Shown here piece after piece: positions 1 to 5,058 of a stretch of DNA of 6,605 nucleotides. The translations under genes were made by a program, and so were the position numbers. Origin of the DNA: Pseudomonadota bacterium (GTDB lineage Bacteria; Myxococcota; UBA9042; PHBI01); NCBI GenBank assembly GCA_005788935.1, contig SYAK01000078.1:1-6605 (forward strand). The letters run 5' to 3'. Numbering within the stretch: position 1 is the first letter of the stretch; each line of letters starts with the position of its first letter. Under the pieces are notes generated by a model. It did no database searches, was not told the origin of the DNA, and saw only the letters and a program-made list of their open reading frames with translations.

Positions 1-75
1 ATCGTGCTCCTTGATCTGCTTGAGGCGCGTCTTCATGCGCTCAAGGCCTTCGGGGGTAACGACGTAGGGTTCCAT
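1..75 (-). CDS. greA: Transcription elongation/transcript cleavage factor GreA-like, N-terminal fragment (cut by window edge)
   Basis: Only the first 25 codons are present, starting at the ATG complementary to 73-75 and running off the left edge. The peptide begins MEPYVVTPEGLERMKTRLKQ and ends IKEHD. The V-T-P-E-G-L-E-R-(M/L)-K-x-x-L-K-x-(I/L)-K pattern is the usual opening of GreA family proteins, where it leads into the N-terminal coiled-coil that enters the RNA polymerase secondary channel and stimulates cleavage of backtracked RNA. The acidic tip residues and the C-terminal FKBP-like domain lie outside the window, so GreA cannot be separated from GreB or other Gre-like factors. The gene lies 35 bases downstream of the HEAT-repeat gene on the same strand, so the two are probably co-transcribed. 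The ribosome binding site is weak, at best an AGAG a few bases before the ATG. Confidence 0.6.
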   Translation of the reverse strand, partial: MEPYVVTPEGLERMKTRLKQIKEHD

Positions 76-110
76 GGTGACTCTTTGGCGTGGGCGTGGG
101 GGACGAAGGG

Positions 111-866
111 TCAGCGGGCGCGCACGAGGGCGTCGCTTGCCCCGAAGGCGTAGTGGCCGGGCAGGACGCCGCTCGCCTCGATGTCGGCGCGCCACGGCGA
201 AAGCGACCACGCGTGCTCGACGAGCTGCTCGAACAGAACGCTGCGGATGCGGTGGTTCTCGTCGGCTGCGACGAGGCGCGCGGCGACGACGGGAAGGGCT
301 TCCGCTTCGCCATAGGTGATGAGGCCGTCGAGCGCCATCATCCGGACGTCATCGTTCGGGTCGGCGCTCAACGACCTGAGGCGCTCGAGCACGCGTGGAT
401 GCCGGAAGTCGCGCAGGTTCGAGACGAGCTGGGCGCGCTGCTCGTTGACGCGCGTGTCGATCGTCTCGGCGCGGTCAAGGGCTCGCAGGAGCGCCTCCAC
501 GGCGCGGTCGAGGCCCGCGACCTCGCGGAGCGCCTTCAGCGGCCAGTAGACGCCGTCGGCGCGTGAGACGTAGGCCTCGATGGGGCCGATGGACTTTTCG
601 CCCGCCGATACGAGCCAGTCGTAGAGTTCGCGCTTTTCGTCCTGGTCGACGATCGTGACGCTCGCGTTGACGCCGTAGCGCTCGAGCAGCGCCTCGAGGG
701 CCTCGGGCGTGCCGATGCGGTAGAGCTCTTTCATCGCGTACTGCCGATCGACCGCCTGGCCGAAGGCGTTGGTCGCCTTGCGGCGGAGCTTGTCGATCTT
801 GCTGTTGGCGCCGCTCTTGCCGTCGCCGCTGTCGGCCGCCGCGCGACCGAATCCGAACCATCCCAT
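111..866 (-). CDS. HEAT-repeat domain protein, cytoplasmic, unknown partner
   Basis: This 251-residue protein is made almost wholly of paired amphipathic helices typical of HEAT/armadillo-like repeats. Examples are residues about 43-65 (AMKELYRIGTPEALEALLER), 105-130 (WPLKALREVAGL then RAVEALLRAL), 143-165 and 173-200 (DVRMMALDGLITYGEAEALP). Such solenoids usually bind proteins, and no catalytic motif is visible. The N-terminus (MGWFGFGRAAADSGDGKSGA) is a short aromatic and Gly-rich stretch, too short and too polar for a signal peptide or membrane anchor, so a cytoplasmic location is likely. The start is supported by GGAGAAG five bases upstream of the ATG (complement of 871-877). Downstream lies greA on the same strand; upstream it is divergent from maf. 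The function is not recognisable; the neighbourhood hints at, but does not show, a link to transcription. Confidence 0.85.
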   Translation of the reverse strand: MGWFGFGRAAADSGDGKSGANSKIDKLRRKATNAFGQAVDRQYAMKELYRIGTPEALEALLERYGVNASVTIVDQDEKRELYDWLVSAGEKSIGPIEAYVSRADGVYWPLKALREVAGLDRAVEALLRALDRAETIDTRVNEQRAQLVSNLRDFRHPRVLERLRSLSADPNDDVRMMALDGLITYGEAEALPVVAARLVAADENHRIRSVLFEQLVEHAWSLSPWRADIEASGVLPGHYAFGASDALVRAR

Positions 867-870
867 GTAG

Positions 871-877
871 CTTCTCC
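871..877 (-). promoter_or_regulatory. Ribosome binding site of the HEAT-repeat gene
   Basis: On the minus strand the sequence reads GGAGAAG, followed by four bases and then the ATG at 866-864. It is a good Shine-Dalgarno match and fixes the start of the HEAT-repeat gene. Confidence 0.7.
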
Positions 878-1002
878 GCTGCGCCTCCGTCGAAGCCGCA
901 GGCTGGTGACCAATCCGAGGGCATTCTTGTACCGCAACTCCGCGCCTGCGTCATCCTTTGAGCATCCGCCGCGGATAGGCTAGAAGGCCGGTCCACCGCG
1001 CG

Positions 1003-1019
1003 CGGTCGCCACGCGACCG
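1003..1019 (+). other. Short stem-loop in the predicted maf leader
   Basis: CGGTCGC (1003-1009), loop CAC, then GCGACCG (1013-1019) form a perfect 7-bp GC-rich stem. It ends 28 bases before the maf start codon and 18 bases before the ribosome binding site. An alternative pairing of CCGGTC (988-993) with GACCGG (1015-1020) is also possible. It lacks a T-run, so it is not an intrinsic terminator. In DNA this GC-rich, short palindromes are common by chance. Confidence 0.3.
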
Positions 1020-1047
1020 GTGCTCACGCTCAACGTCAGAGGCCCCC

Positions 1048-1710
1048 ATGGCAGTCCCGATCGTCCTCGCATCCTCTTCGCCCCGGCGCAAGGAGCTCCT
1101 CGAGCGCCTCGGCTTCACCGTCAAGGTCATCGCCCCGTCCATCGACGAGATCCGGCTCGAGGGGGAGACCGCCGAAAACTTCGCCAAGCGCATGGCGCGG
1201 GCCAAGTGTCTCGCGGTCGTCGAGCGCATGGCCCAGTCGCTCTATGCCGAAGCAGGCGATAGCCCCGCGAGGCGCCCGAGCTCGCTTCCGGGGGCCCGCA
1301 ACCAGGAGACGCGCTGGGTGATCGCGGCCGACACGGTCGTCGTCCTTGGCGACCTCATCCTCGGCAAGCCGCGTGACACGGCGGACGCAGCCGACATGCT
1401 GCTGAAGCTGTCGGGCAACACGCACCGCGTCATCACCGGCTTCTGCGTCCACGACCTGCGCAAGAACAAGGAAGGCGTCCAGGCGGTCGGGACCGACGTC
1501 CGCTTCAAGCGCATCACGCCCTCCGAAATCGAGAAGTACGTCGCGGTCGGCGAGTCGATGGACAAGGCCGGGGCCTACGCGGTCCAGGGGGTCGGCGCCT
1601 ATCTGGTCGACTCGATCGTCGGGTCCTACACCAACGTGGTGGGCTTGCCTCTCTGTCAGACCGTTGAAATGATGGAGGAAATGGGGGCGCATGACATCCT
1701 CCCCTACTGA
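1048..1710 (+). CDS. maf: Maf family nucleoside triphosphate pyrophosphatase (probable dTTP/UTP type)
   Basis: Maf proteins hydrolyse non-canonical or surplus nucleoside triphosphates to the monophosphate and pyrophosphate in the cytoplasm, and have been linked to septum formation. The 220-residue product carries the family signatures in order: LASSSPRRKELLERLG at residues 7-22 (phosphate-binding S/R loop), AADTVV at 93-98 with the likely catalytic Asp95, GKPRD at 106-110, a G-x-T-H-x-V-x-T-G motif at 123-131, DKAGAYAVQG at 172-181 and GSYTNVVGLPL at 192-202. The last two resemble the YhdE (dTTP/UTP) subgroup. Residues about 62-89 carry an Arg/Pro-rich stretch roughly 20 residues longer than the same loop in E. 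coli YhdE (197 residues). AGAGG (1038-1042) lies five bases before the ATG. The 3' end overlaps yggS by 20 bases, implying translational coupling. Confidence 0.95.
   Translation: MAVPIVLASSSPRRKELLERLGFTVKVIAPSIDEIRLEGETAENFAKRMARAKCLAVVERMAQSLYAEAGDSPARRPSSLPGARNQETRWVIAADTVVVLGDLILGKPRDTADAADMLLKLSGNTHRVITGFCVHDLRKNKEGVQAVGTDVRFKRITPSEIEKYVAVGESMDKAGAYAVQGVGAYLVDSIVGSYTNVVGLPLCQTVEMMEEMGAHDILPY
1674..1679 (+). promoter_or_regulatory. Ribosome binding site of yggS inside maf
   Basis: GGAGGA sits within the maf coding sequence, eleven bases before the yggS ATG at 1691. With the 20-base gene overlap it suggests that ribosomes finishing maf re-initiate on yggS. Confidence 0.5.
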
Positions 1711-2422
1711 CGCGGGGGGGGCTGCGGGCCGGCTCGCGGCCATCGAGGCTGGCATCCTCGAGGCCTGTCGCGTCAGCGGGCGCGCGCGGGACAGCGTTCG
1801 CCTCATCGCCGTCTCGAAGGAGCAGCCCGACGCGGCCGTCGCCGAGCTGCTCGCTCTCGGGGTCCGCCACTTCGGCGAGAACCGCGTGCAGCCTCTCGCA
1901 GCGCGGGTCTCGACCTTTGGCGGGCCGCCTGTCGCCTGGCACCTCATCGGGCCAGTCCAGACCAACAAGGTGCGCGATCTCGCGCGCCTCGGTGGCGCCC
2001 TGGCGATGGTCCACACGGTCGACCGGCCAGCCCTCGTCGAGGCGTTCGATGCGCGCTGGCCCGCTGGCCAACCGCTGCCGGTCTGTCTGCAGGTCAACGT
2101 CGACCGCGAGGCGACAAAGGCTGGCTGCGATCCCGAGGGCCTCGACGCGCTCGCGGACCGGGTCGTGGCCTCCCCGGTGCTCCGACTGCGCGGCCTCATG
2201 GCCATCCCGGCGCCAGGCGACCTGACGTCGTTGCGCCGCGCCTTCGCGGGGTTGCGGCAGCTCTCGGAGACCATCGCGGACCGTGTGGCCCCGCCGGGCC
2301 CGGGCGAGGCTCGGGTCGAGCTGTCGATGGGCCTGAGCGACGACTTTCCGCTGGCCATCGCCGAAGGCGCCACCCTCATCCGCGTCGGCTCGGCGCTGTT
2401 CGGGCCGCGGCCTGGACGTTGA
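1691..2422 (+). CDS. yggS: YggS family pyridoxal phosphate homeostasis protein
   Basis: YggS/PLPBP proteins are cytoplasmic PLP-binding TIM-barrel proteins without known enzyme activity that keep free PLP in balance. The 243-residue length fits the family. Seen in order are AVSK at residues 40-43 with Lys43 as the PLP-linked lysine, FGENRVQ at 61-67, WHLIGPVQTNK at 83-93, VCLQVNVDRE at 131-140 with the K-x-G that follows, LRGLMAIP at 166-173, LSMGLSDDFPLAI at 211-223 and the phosphate-binding RVGSALFG at 231-238. The ATG lies inside the last codons of maf, with GGAGGA (1674-1679) eleven bases upstream, a rather long spacing that still supports coupled translation. The ATG at 1681 is out of frame with this gene. 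The dioxygenase gene follows after 27 bases. Confidence 0.95.
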   Translation: MTSSPTDAGGAAGRLAAIEAGILEACRVSGRARDSVRLIAVSKEQPDAAVAELLALGVRHFGENRVQPLAARVSTFGGPPVAWHLIGPVQTNKVRDLARLGGALAMVHTVDRPALVEAFDARWPAGQPLPVCLQVNVDREATKAGCDPEGLDALADRVVASPVLRLRGLMAIPAPGDLTSLRRAFAGLRQLSETIADRVAPPGPGEARVELSMGLSDDFPLAIAEGATLIRVGSALFGPRPGR

Positions 2423-2436
2423 CGCGCACCGTACCC

Positions 2437-2444
2437 GAGGAGAG
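2437..2444 (+). promoter_or_regulatory. Ribosome binding site of the dioxygenase lipoprotein gene
   Basis: GAGGAGAG lies five bases before the ATG at 2450. It is the strongest Shine-Dalgarno match in the window and decides the start; the Tat-type signal then begins 15 residues in. Confidence 0.7.
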
Positions 2445-2449
2445 CCCCG

Positions 2450-3385
2450 ATGCCCCGGTTCGTCGTCATTGCCTCGCCTGCGGCCGCGCCGAACCGCCGT
2501 GATGTGCTTCGCTGGCTCGCAGGCGCTGGCCTGGCCGGATTGACCGGCTGCGTCGGTGACGTGCGGCGGTCCCACTTCGACTCGGAGGTCGACGCGTCGC
2601 TAGACGATGCGCCCGACGCGCCGGAGTCGCCGGAGGTTGCGGCGCAGGACGTTGTGGCACCGCTGGCGGATGTGACGGCTCCCGCCGAGGTCGCTGGGCC
2701 GGACAGCGGTGAAGGGCCGGAGGCATGGGCATGGGGCGGGACGGCCGCCATGACCGCCAAGGCGGGCTACCCCGACCCGCACGTGGTAGCCTTGACCGGC
2801 TGCGAACACATCGTTCCGTCGACCGCTGGCCCCTGCACGACCGCGCTGCAGCTCGTCCGCGAGGATATCTCGGACGGGCTCGGCGGGCTGCCGGTTCGCC
2901 TCAGTCTGCGCGTCATTGACGCGGCGTGCGCGCCGCGGTCGGGCGTCACGGTCCGCGTCTGGCACACGACACCTGACGGCAGCTACACGGGGCAGACGCC
3001 GAACAACCGCATCTGCGTGCGCATCCCCGCGCTCGCGGCGTCGAATGCGGGCCGCGGCGCGGGTCCCACCGGGTCCGACGGGGTCGTCGCCTTCGACACC
3101 TGCTTTCCGGGCTGGTATCCGGGCCGCGCCATCCATATCCACTTCGAGGTGCGTGATGGCGATACATCCTTTGGGATATCGCAGCTGTACTTCCCCGAAG
3201 ACGTCACCGCGGGCATATTCGCGTCACATCCTGAATATGCCCGGTTCGGTCAGCCTGACACGGATTTCGCGACCGACGGTGTCCTCCGCGCCGTTCCAGT
3301 CGACAAGCGAGGGCTCCACCTGCTCGAGGTCGCCCGGATGGACGACGGCGTGATGCTCGCGTCGAAGACGCTGGTCGTCGGCTAA
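2450..3385 (+). CDS. Tat-type lipoprotein with intradiol ring-cleavage dioxygenase domain
   Basis: Intradiol dioxygenases use Fe(III) to split catechol-type rings between the two hydroxyls. The 311-residue protein starts with NRRDVLRWLAGAGLAGLTGC (residues 15-34): twin arginines R16-R17, a hydrophobic stretch and a lipobox L31-T-G-C34. This predicts folded export and lipid attachment to the envelope. Residues 40-95 are an Asp/Ala/Pro-rich linker. The catalytic domain follows: REDISDGLGGLPVRL (137-151), C160-x-P with GVTVRVWHTTPDGSYTG (165-181), and FPGWYPGRAIHIHFEV (219-234). Tyr179, Tyr223, His229 and His231 match the four iron ligands, and Arg226 the conserved arginine, so the enzyme should be active. 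Five further cysteines (118, 129, 160, 189, 218) could form disulfides outside the cytoplasm. The aromatic substrate cannot be told, and no other aromatic-degradation gene is present. It lies 27 bases after yggS, so it may share that transcript. Confidence 0.9.
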   Translation: MPRFVVIASPAAAPNRRDVLRWLAGAGLAGLTGCVGDVRRSHFDSEVDASLDDAPDAPESPEVAAQDVVAPLADVTAPAEVAGPDSGEGPEAWAWGGTAAMTAKAGYPDPHVVALTGCEHIVPSTAGPCTTALQLVREDISDGLGGLPVRLSLRVIDAACAPRSGVTVRVWHTTPDGSYTGQTPNNRICVRIPALAASNAGRGAGPTGSDGVVAFDTCFPGWYPGRAIHIHFEVRDGDTSFGISQLYFPEDVTAGIFASHPEYARFGQPDTDFATDGVLRAVPVDKRGLHLLEVARMDDGVMLASKTLVVG

Positions 3386-3399
3386 GCCCTGGGACTCCG

Positions 3400-3417
3400 C
3401 GCCGCAGACCTGCGGCG
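3400..3417. terminator. GC-rich hairpin after the dioxygenase gene
   Basis: CGCCGCAG (3400-3407) and CTGCGGCG (3410-3417) are perfectly complementary around the two bases AC, giving a strong stem 15 bases after the dioxygenase stop. No T-tract follows, so it is not a textbook intrinsic terminator. Its position between convergent genes makes a role in ending or stabilising the mRNA likely. Confidence 0.45.
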
Positions 3418-3429
3418 GGGGCGCGAGGC

Positions 3430-3467
3430 TGCAACATTCTGTTTCAGGCCTGAAACAGAATGTTGCA
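3430..3467. repeat. Perfect 38-base palindrome between convergent genes
   Basis: The left arm TGCAACATTCTGTTTCAGG (3430-3448) is followed directly by its exact reverse complement CCTGAAACAGAATGTTGCA (3449-3467). All 19 pairs match and there is no spacer. The arms are AT-richer (about 42% GC) than the surrounding sequence, so GC bias does not explain the symmetry. As RNA it would form a very stable hairpin in either direction and could end both converging transcripts, but there is no T-run on either side. Other readings are a REP-like repeat, a protein-binding site or a trace of an inserted palindromic element. The symmetry is certain; the role is inference. Confidence 0.9.
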
Positions 3468-3471
3468 AGGA

Positions 3472-3490
3472 TGCACAATTCCGTTTCAGC
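3472..3490 (+). repeat. Third, diverged copy of the palindrome arm
   Basis: TGCACAATTCCGTTTCAGC matches the left arm of the neighbouring palindrome at 15 of 19 positions in the same orientation. It begins four bases after the palindrome and ends five bases before the stop codon of the minus-strand lipoprotein gene. Its presence suggests a repeat family with a recurring unit close to TGCAmmATTCYGTTTCAG rather than a one-off hairpin. Confidence 0.65.
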
Positions 3491-3495
3491 CGTTC

Positions 3496-4893
3496 TTACT
3501 CCGTGGGGGGCGCCGGGACCAGCGACTTCACGAGCCGGAAGCCGAGGAAGCTGCCGCGCGCGCCCGGTGATGCGTCCATCCGGTTGGCCGATCGGAGAAA
3601 CCCGGCGTGCTTGACCCAGCTCCCGCCGCGGTAGACCCGTGCAAAGCCAGACTCGGCGAAGGCGGGGTCGTCGCCGCCCGTCCCGCCGGTGCTGTCCTTC
3701 GCGTAGCGGTCCCAGGTCCACTCCGACACGTTGCCCAGCATGTCAAACAGGGCCCAGGCGTTCGGACGCTTGCCCTTGACCTCCTTCGTCCCGTTCGGCG
3801 TGTTGTTGCAGGCGTACCAGCCGAGGTCTGCGAGCGGGGTCCCTTCCGCGATGTCGCCGTCGCCGGTCAGCGTGACGCACCCGCCCGCCCCGCTCAGCTC
3901 GCCGCCGTAGGTCGCGCCCACAGTCCCCGCCCGCGCCGCATATTCCCACTCGGCCTCCGTCGGGAGACGCCATCCGGTGCAGTCGTATACGGACTCGACA
4001 TCCCGCAGCTCCGGCATGGCCTCGCCGCAGTCGAGCGTTCCAGCCTGCCAGGTGCCCGTGCACGGCGTCCCGTCGGGCTGGGATGTGGGCAGCTTGAAGC
4101 ACGGCGCGGCACCGTCGGCGGTGCTGCGTGCGTTGGCGTAGCCGAAGATGCTCCACCACGTGACGTTCTCGACCGGACAGCTGTCGCAGCCCCTGAAGTG
4201 CGAGGGGTTGAGGCCGCCGCTCAGCGTCTTCCACTGCCACTGGGTGACCTCGCTGTCGCCCATCGTGAACCCGCGCGTCAGTGTCACTTCGGCCTGCAAT
4301 TCGTCCCACTCGCGCCCGACCTCGCCGCCGCCGCTGTCCGGTTCGCTGCCGGGAGAACCGAGCATGAAGCCCCCGGGCTCGACCTCGACGAACTTCGGGA
4401 TGGGCGACCAGCGCGCATACAGCGTGTGATCGAGCCGGCGGGTCATCCGTGTCTCGGCGGTCACTTCCACGCCGTCCGGATCGGTCACCGGGGCTGTCCA
4501 CCAGCCCGTGAAGTCGAAGTCGGTGCGCGTCGCGTCCGGAAGCTCGCCGTAAAGGTCGAGCGTGACGAGGGTCCGGGTCGCCTCTCCGACGAGGGTCCCG
4601 CCCTGCGGATCGAACGTCACCACGAACGTCAGCGGCGGCGGAACATCCTCGGGGGTGAGGTCGGTCATCGAGGCGTCCGAGGCGTCCAGGTCGCCCTCCG
4701 TGGGGCCGACGCACGTCCCCGATTGGCAAGACAGCCCGGGGTCACAGAAGCGGTCGGCCGCACACGGACAGTCACGCGTCCCGTCCGCGCACGACGACGA
4801 CTCACCACAGGCCGCGAGATCCGCGGTCGTCGCCAGGCCGATGAGGAGCCAGGCGGTGGCGACGCAGGGAGCGAGCAGCGAGCGGTAGAGCAT
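3496..4893 (-). CDS. Lipoprotein with Cys-rich head, InlB-type repeat and FGE/sulfatase-modifying-factor-like domain
   Basis: With the start at 4893 the product has 465 residues. MLYRSLLAPCVATAWLLIGL opens a signal peptide ending in the lipobox L26-A-A-C29. A Cys-rich segment follows (C35, C42, C44, C50, C56, C61; pattern CxC-x5-CDPGLSC-x4-CV), then an Asp-rich linker to about 87. Residues 88-162 are an InlB B-type (Listeria-Bacteroides) repeat: VVTFDPQGGTL, YGELPDATRTDFDFTGWW and HTLYARW. From about 168 to 456 runs an FGE-sulfatase domain: FVEVEPGGFMLGS, GWRLPTEAEWEYAARAG (307-323), ALFDMLGNVSEWTWD (381-395), RVYRGGSW (419-426) and LGFRLV (450-455). True FGE has two catalytic cysteines just after RGGS; here that stretch is VKHAGFLRSANR with none, so formylglycine formation is unlikely and a binding or structural envelope role is inferred. 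An in-frame ATG at 4959 would add 22 Pro-rich residues before the signal peptide and was not used; AAGAGG six bases before the 4893 start supports the choice. Confidence 0.9.
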   Translation of the reverse strand: MLYRSLLAPCVATAWLLIGLATTADLAACGESSSCADGTRDCPCAADRFCDPGLSCQSGTCVGPTEGDLDASDASMTDLTPEDVPPPLTFVVTFDPQGGTLVGEATRTLVTLDLYGELPDATRTDFDFTGWWTAPVTDPDGVEVTAETRMTRRLDHTLYARWSPIPKFVEVEPGGFMLGSPGSEPDSGGGEVGREWDELQAEVTLTRGFTMGDSEVTQWQWKTLSGGLNPSHFRGCDSCPVENVTWWSIFGYANARSTADGAAPCFKLPTSQPDGTPCTGTWQAGTLDCGEAMPELRDVESVYDCTGWRLPTEAEWEYAARAGTVGATYGGELSGAGGCVTLTGDGDIAEGTPLADLGWYACNNTPNGTKEVKGKRPNAWALFDMLGNVSEWTWDRYAKDSTGGTGGDDPAFAESGFARVYRGGSWVKHAGFLRSANRMDASPGARGSFLGFRLVKSLVPAPPTE

Positions 4894-5058
4894 GGGCGAC
4901 CTCTTCGGGGGGCGTTCAGGCGGACTCGGCGGACCCGGGGGCGGCGGGAGCCGGCGCATCCGAGCCTACACGAGCGGGAGGCGGCATCAAGCAAGTCCGT
5001 CGAGGCACCGGCCCAGGCATCGACACCCCCGGCGACGGCTGCTAGGTTGGGTCGTGTC
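4894..5058. promoter_or_regulatory. Divergent promoter region between FGE-like lipoprotein and alkB-like gene
   Basis: Rightward, TCGACA (5020-5025) and TAGGTT (5043-5048) are 17 bases apart; the -35 matches five of six consensus bases and the -10 three of six. Initiation would fall near 5055, only a few bases before the ATG at 5059. Leftward, on the minus strand, TTGATG (complement of 4985-4990) and TAGGCT (complement of 4963-4968) are 16 bases apart, giving a leader of about 65 bases with AAGAGG before the 4893 start. The -10 boxes share TAGGYT. No operator-like repeat is obvious. All assignments are by motif match only. Confidence 0.4.

Larger units (their letters stand above)
867..1047. 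promoter_or_regulatory. Divergent intergenic region between HEAT-repeat gene and maf
   Basis: The 181-base gap must hold promoters for both the leftward HEAT-greA unit and the rightward maf unit. For maf, TTGAGC (958-963) lies 17 bases before TAGAAG (981-986); each matches four of six sigma-70 consensus positions, predicting a start near 993 and a leader of about 55 bases. TAGGCT at 976-981 is a second -10 candidate without a good -35. On the minus strand, ATGACG and TACAAG with a 17-base spacer (about 928-956) is a weak candidate for the HEAT gene. These assignments rest on motif matching alone. Confidence 0.35.

Noticed and set aside
90..566. A 158-codon plus-strand open frame opposite the HEAT-repeat gene
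   Set aside because: Mirror of the HEAT gene coding strand; no recognisable domain or ribosome binding site.
1036..2760. A 574-codon minus-strand open frame across maf, yggS and the dioxygenase start
   Set aside because: Antisense shadow of three well-supported genes, with low-complexity translation and no family motif.
3430..3467. A standard rho-independent terminator
   Set aside because: The stem is strong but no T-run follows on either strand, so only a non-canonical terminator role can be proposed.
3430..3490. CRISPR-like repeats (GTTTCA-containing units)
   Set aside because: Only three units, two inverted with no spacer and one diverged; there is no regular spacer pattern and no cas gene.
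3496..4167. An active formylglycine-generating enzyme
   Set aside because: The two catalytic cysteines expected after RGGS are absent, and no sulfatase gene is nearby.
4894..4959. An earlier ATG giving a 487-residue FGE-like lipoprotein
   Set aside because: The 22 extra residues are Pro/Arg-rich and would precede the signal peptide; the internal ATG at 4893 has a better ribosome binding site and an immediate lipoprotein signal.
3607..5058. A long plus-strand open frame (continuing into the alkB-like gene) antisense to the FGE-like lipoprotein
   Set aside because: Its translation is Arg/Ala/Gly/Pro-rich without domains and mirrors the lipoprotein gene; only the part from 5059 has AlkB motifs. 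Long antisense frames are expected at this GC content.
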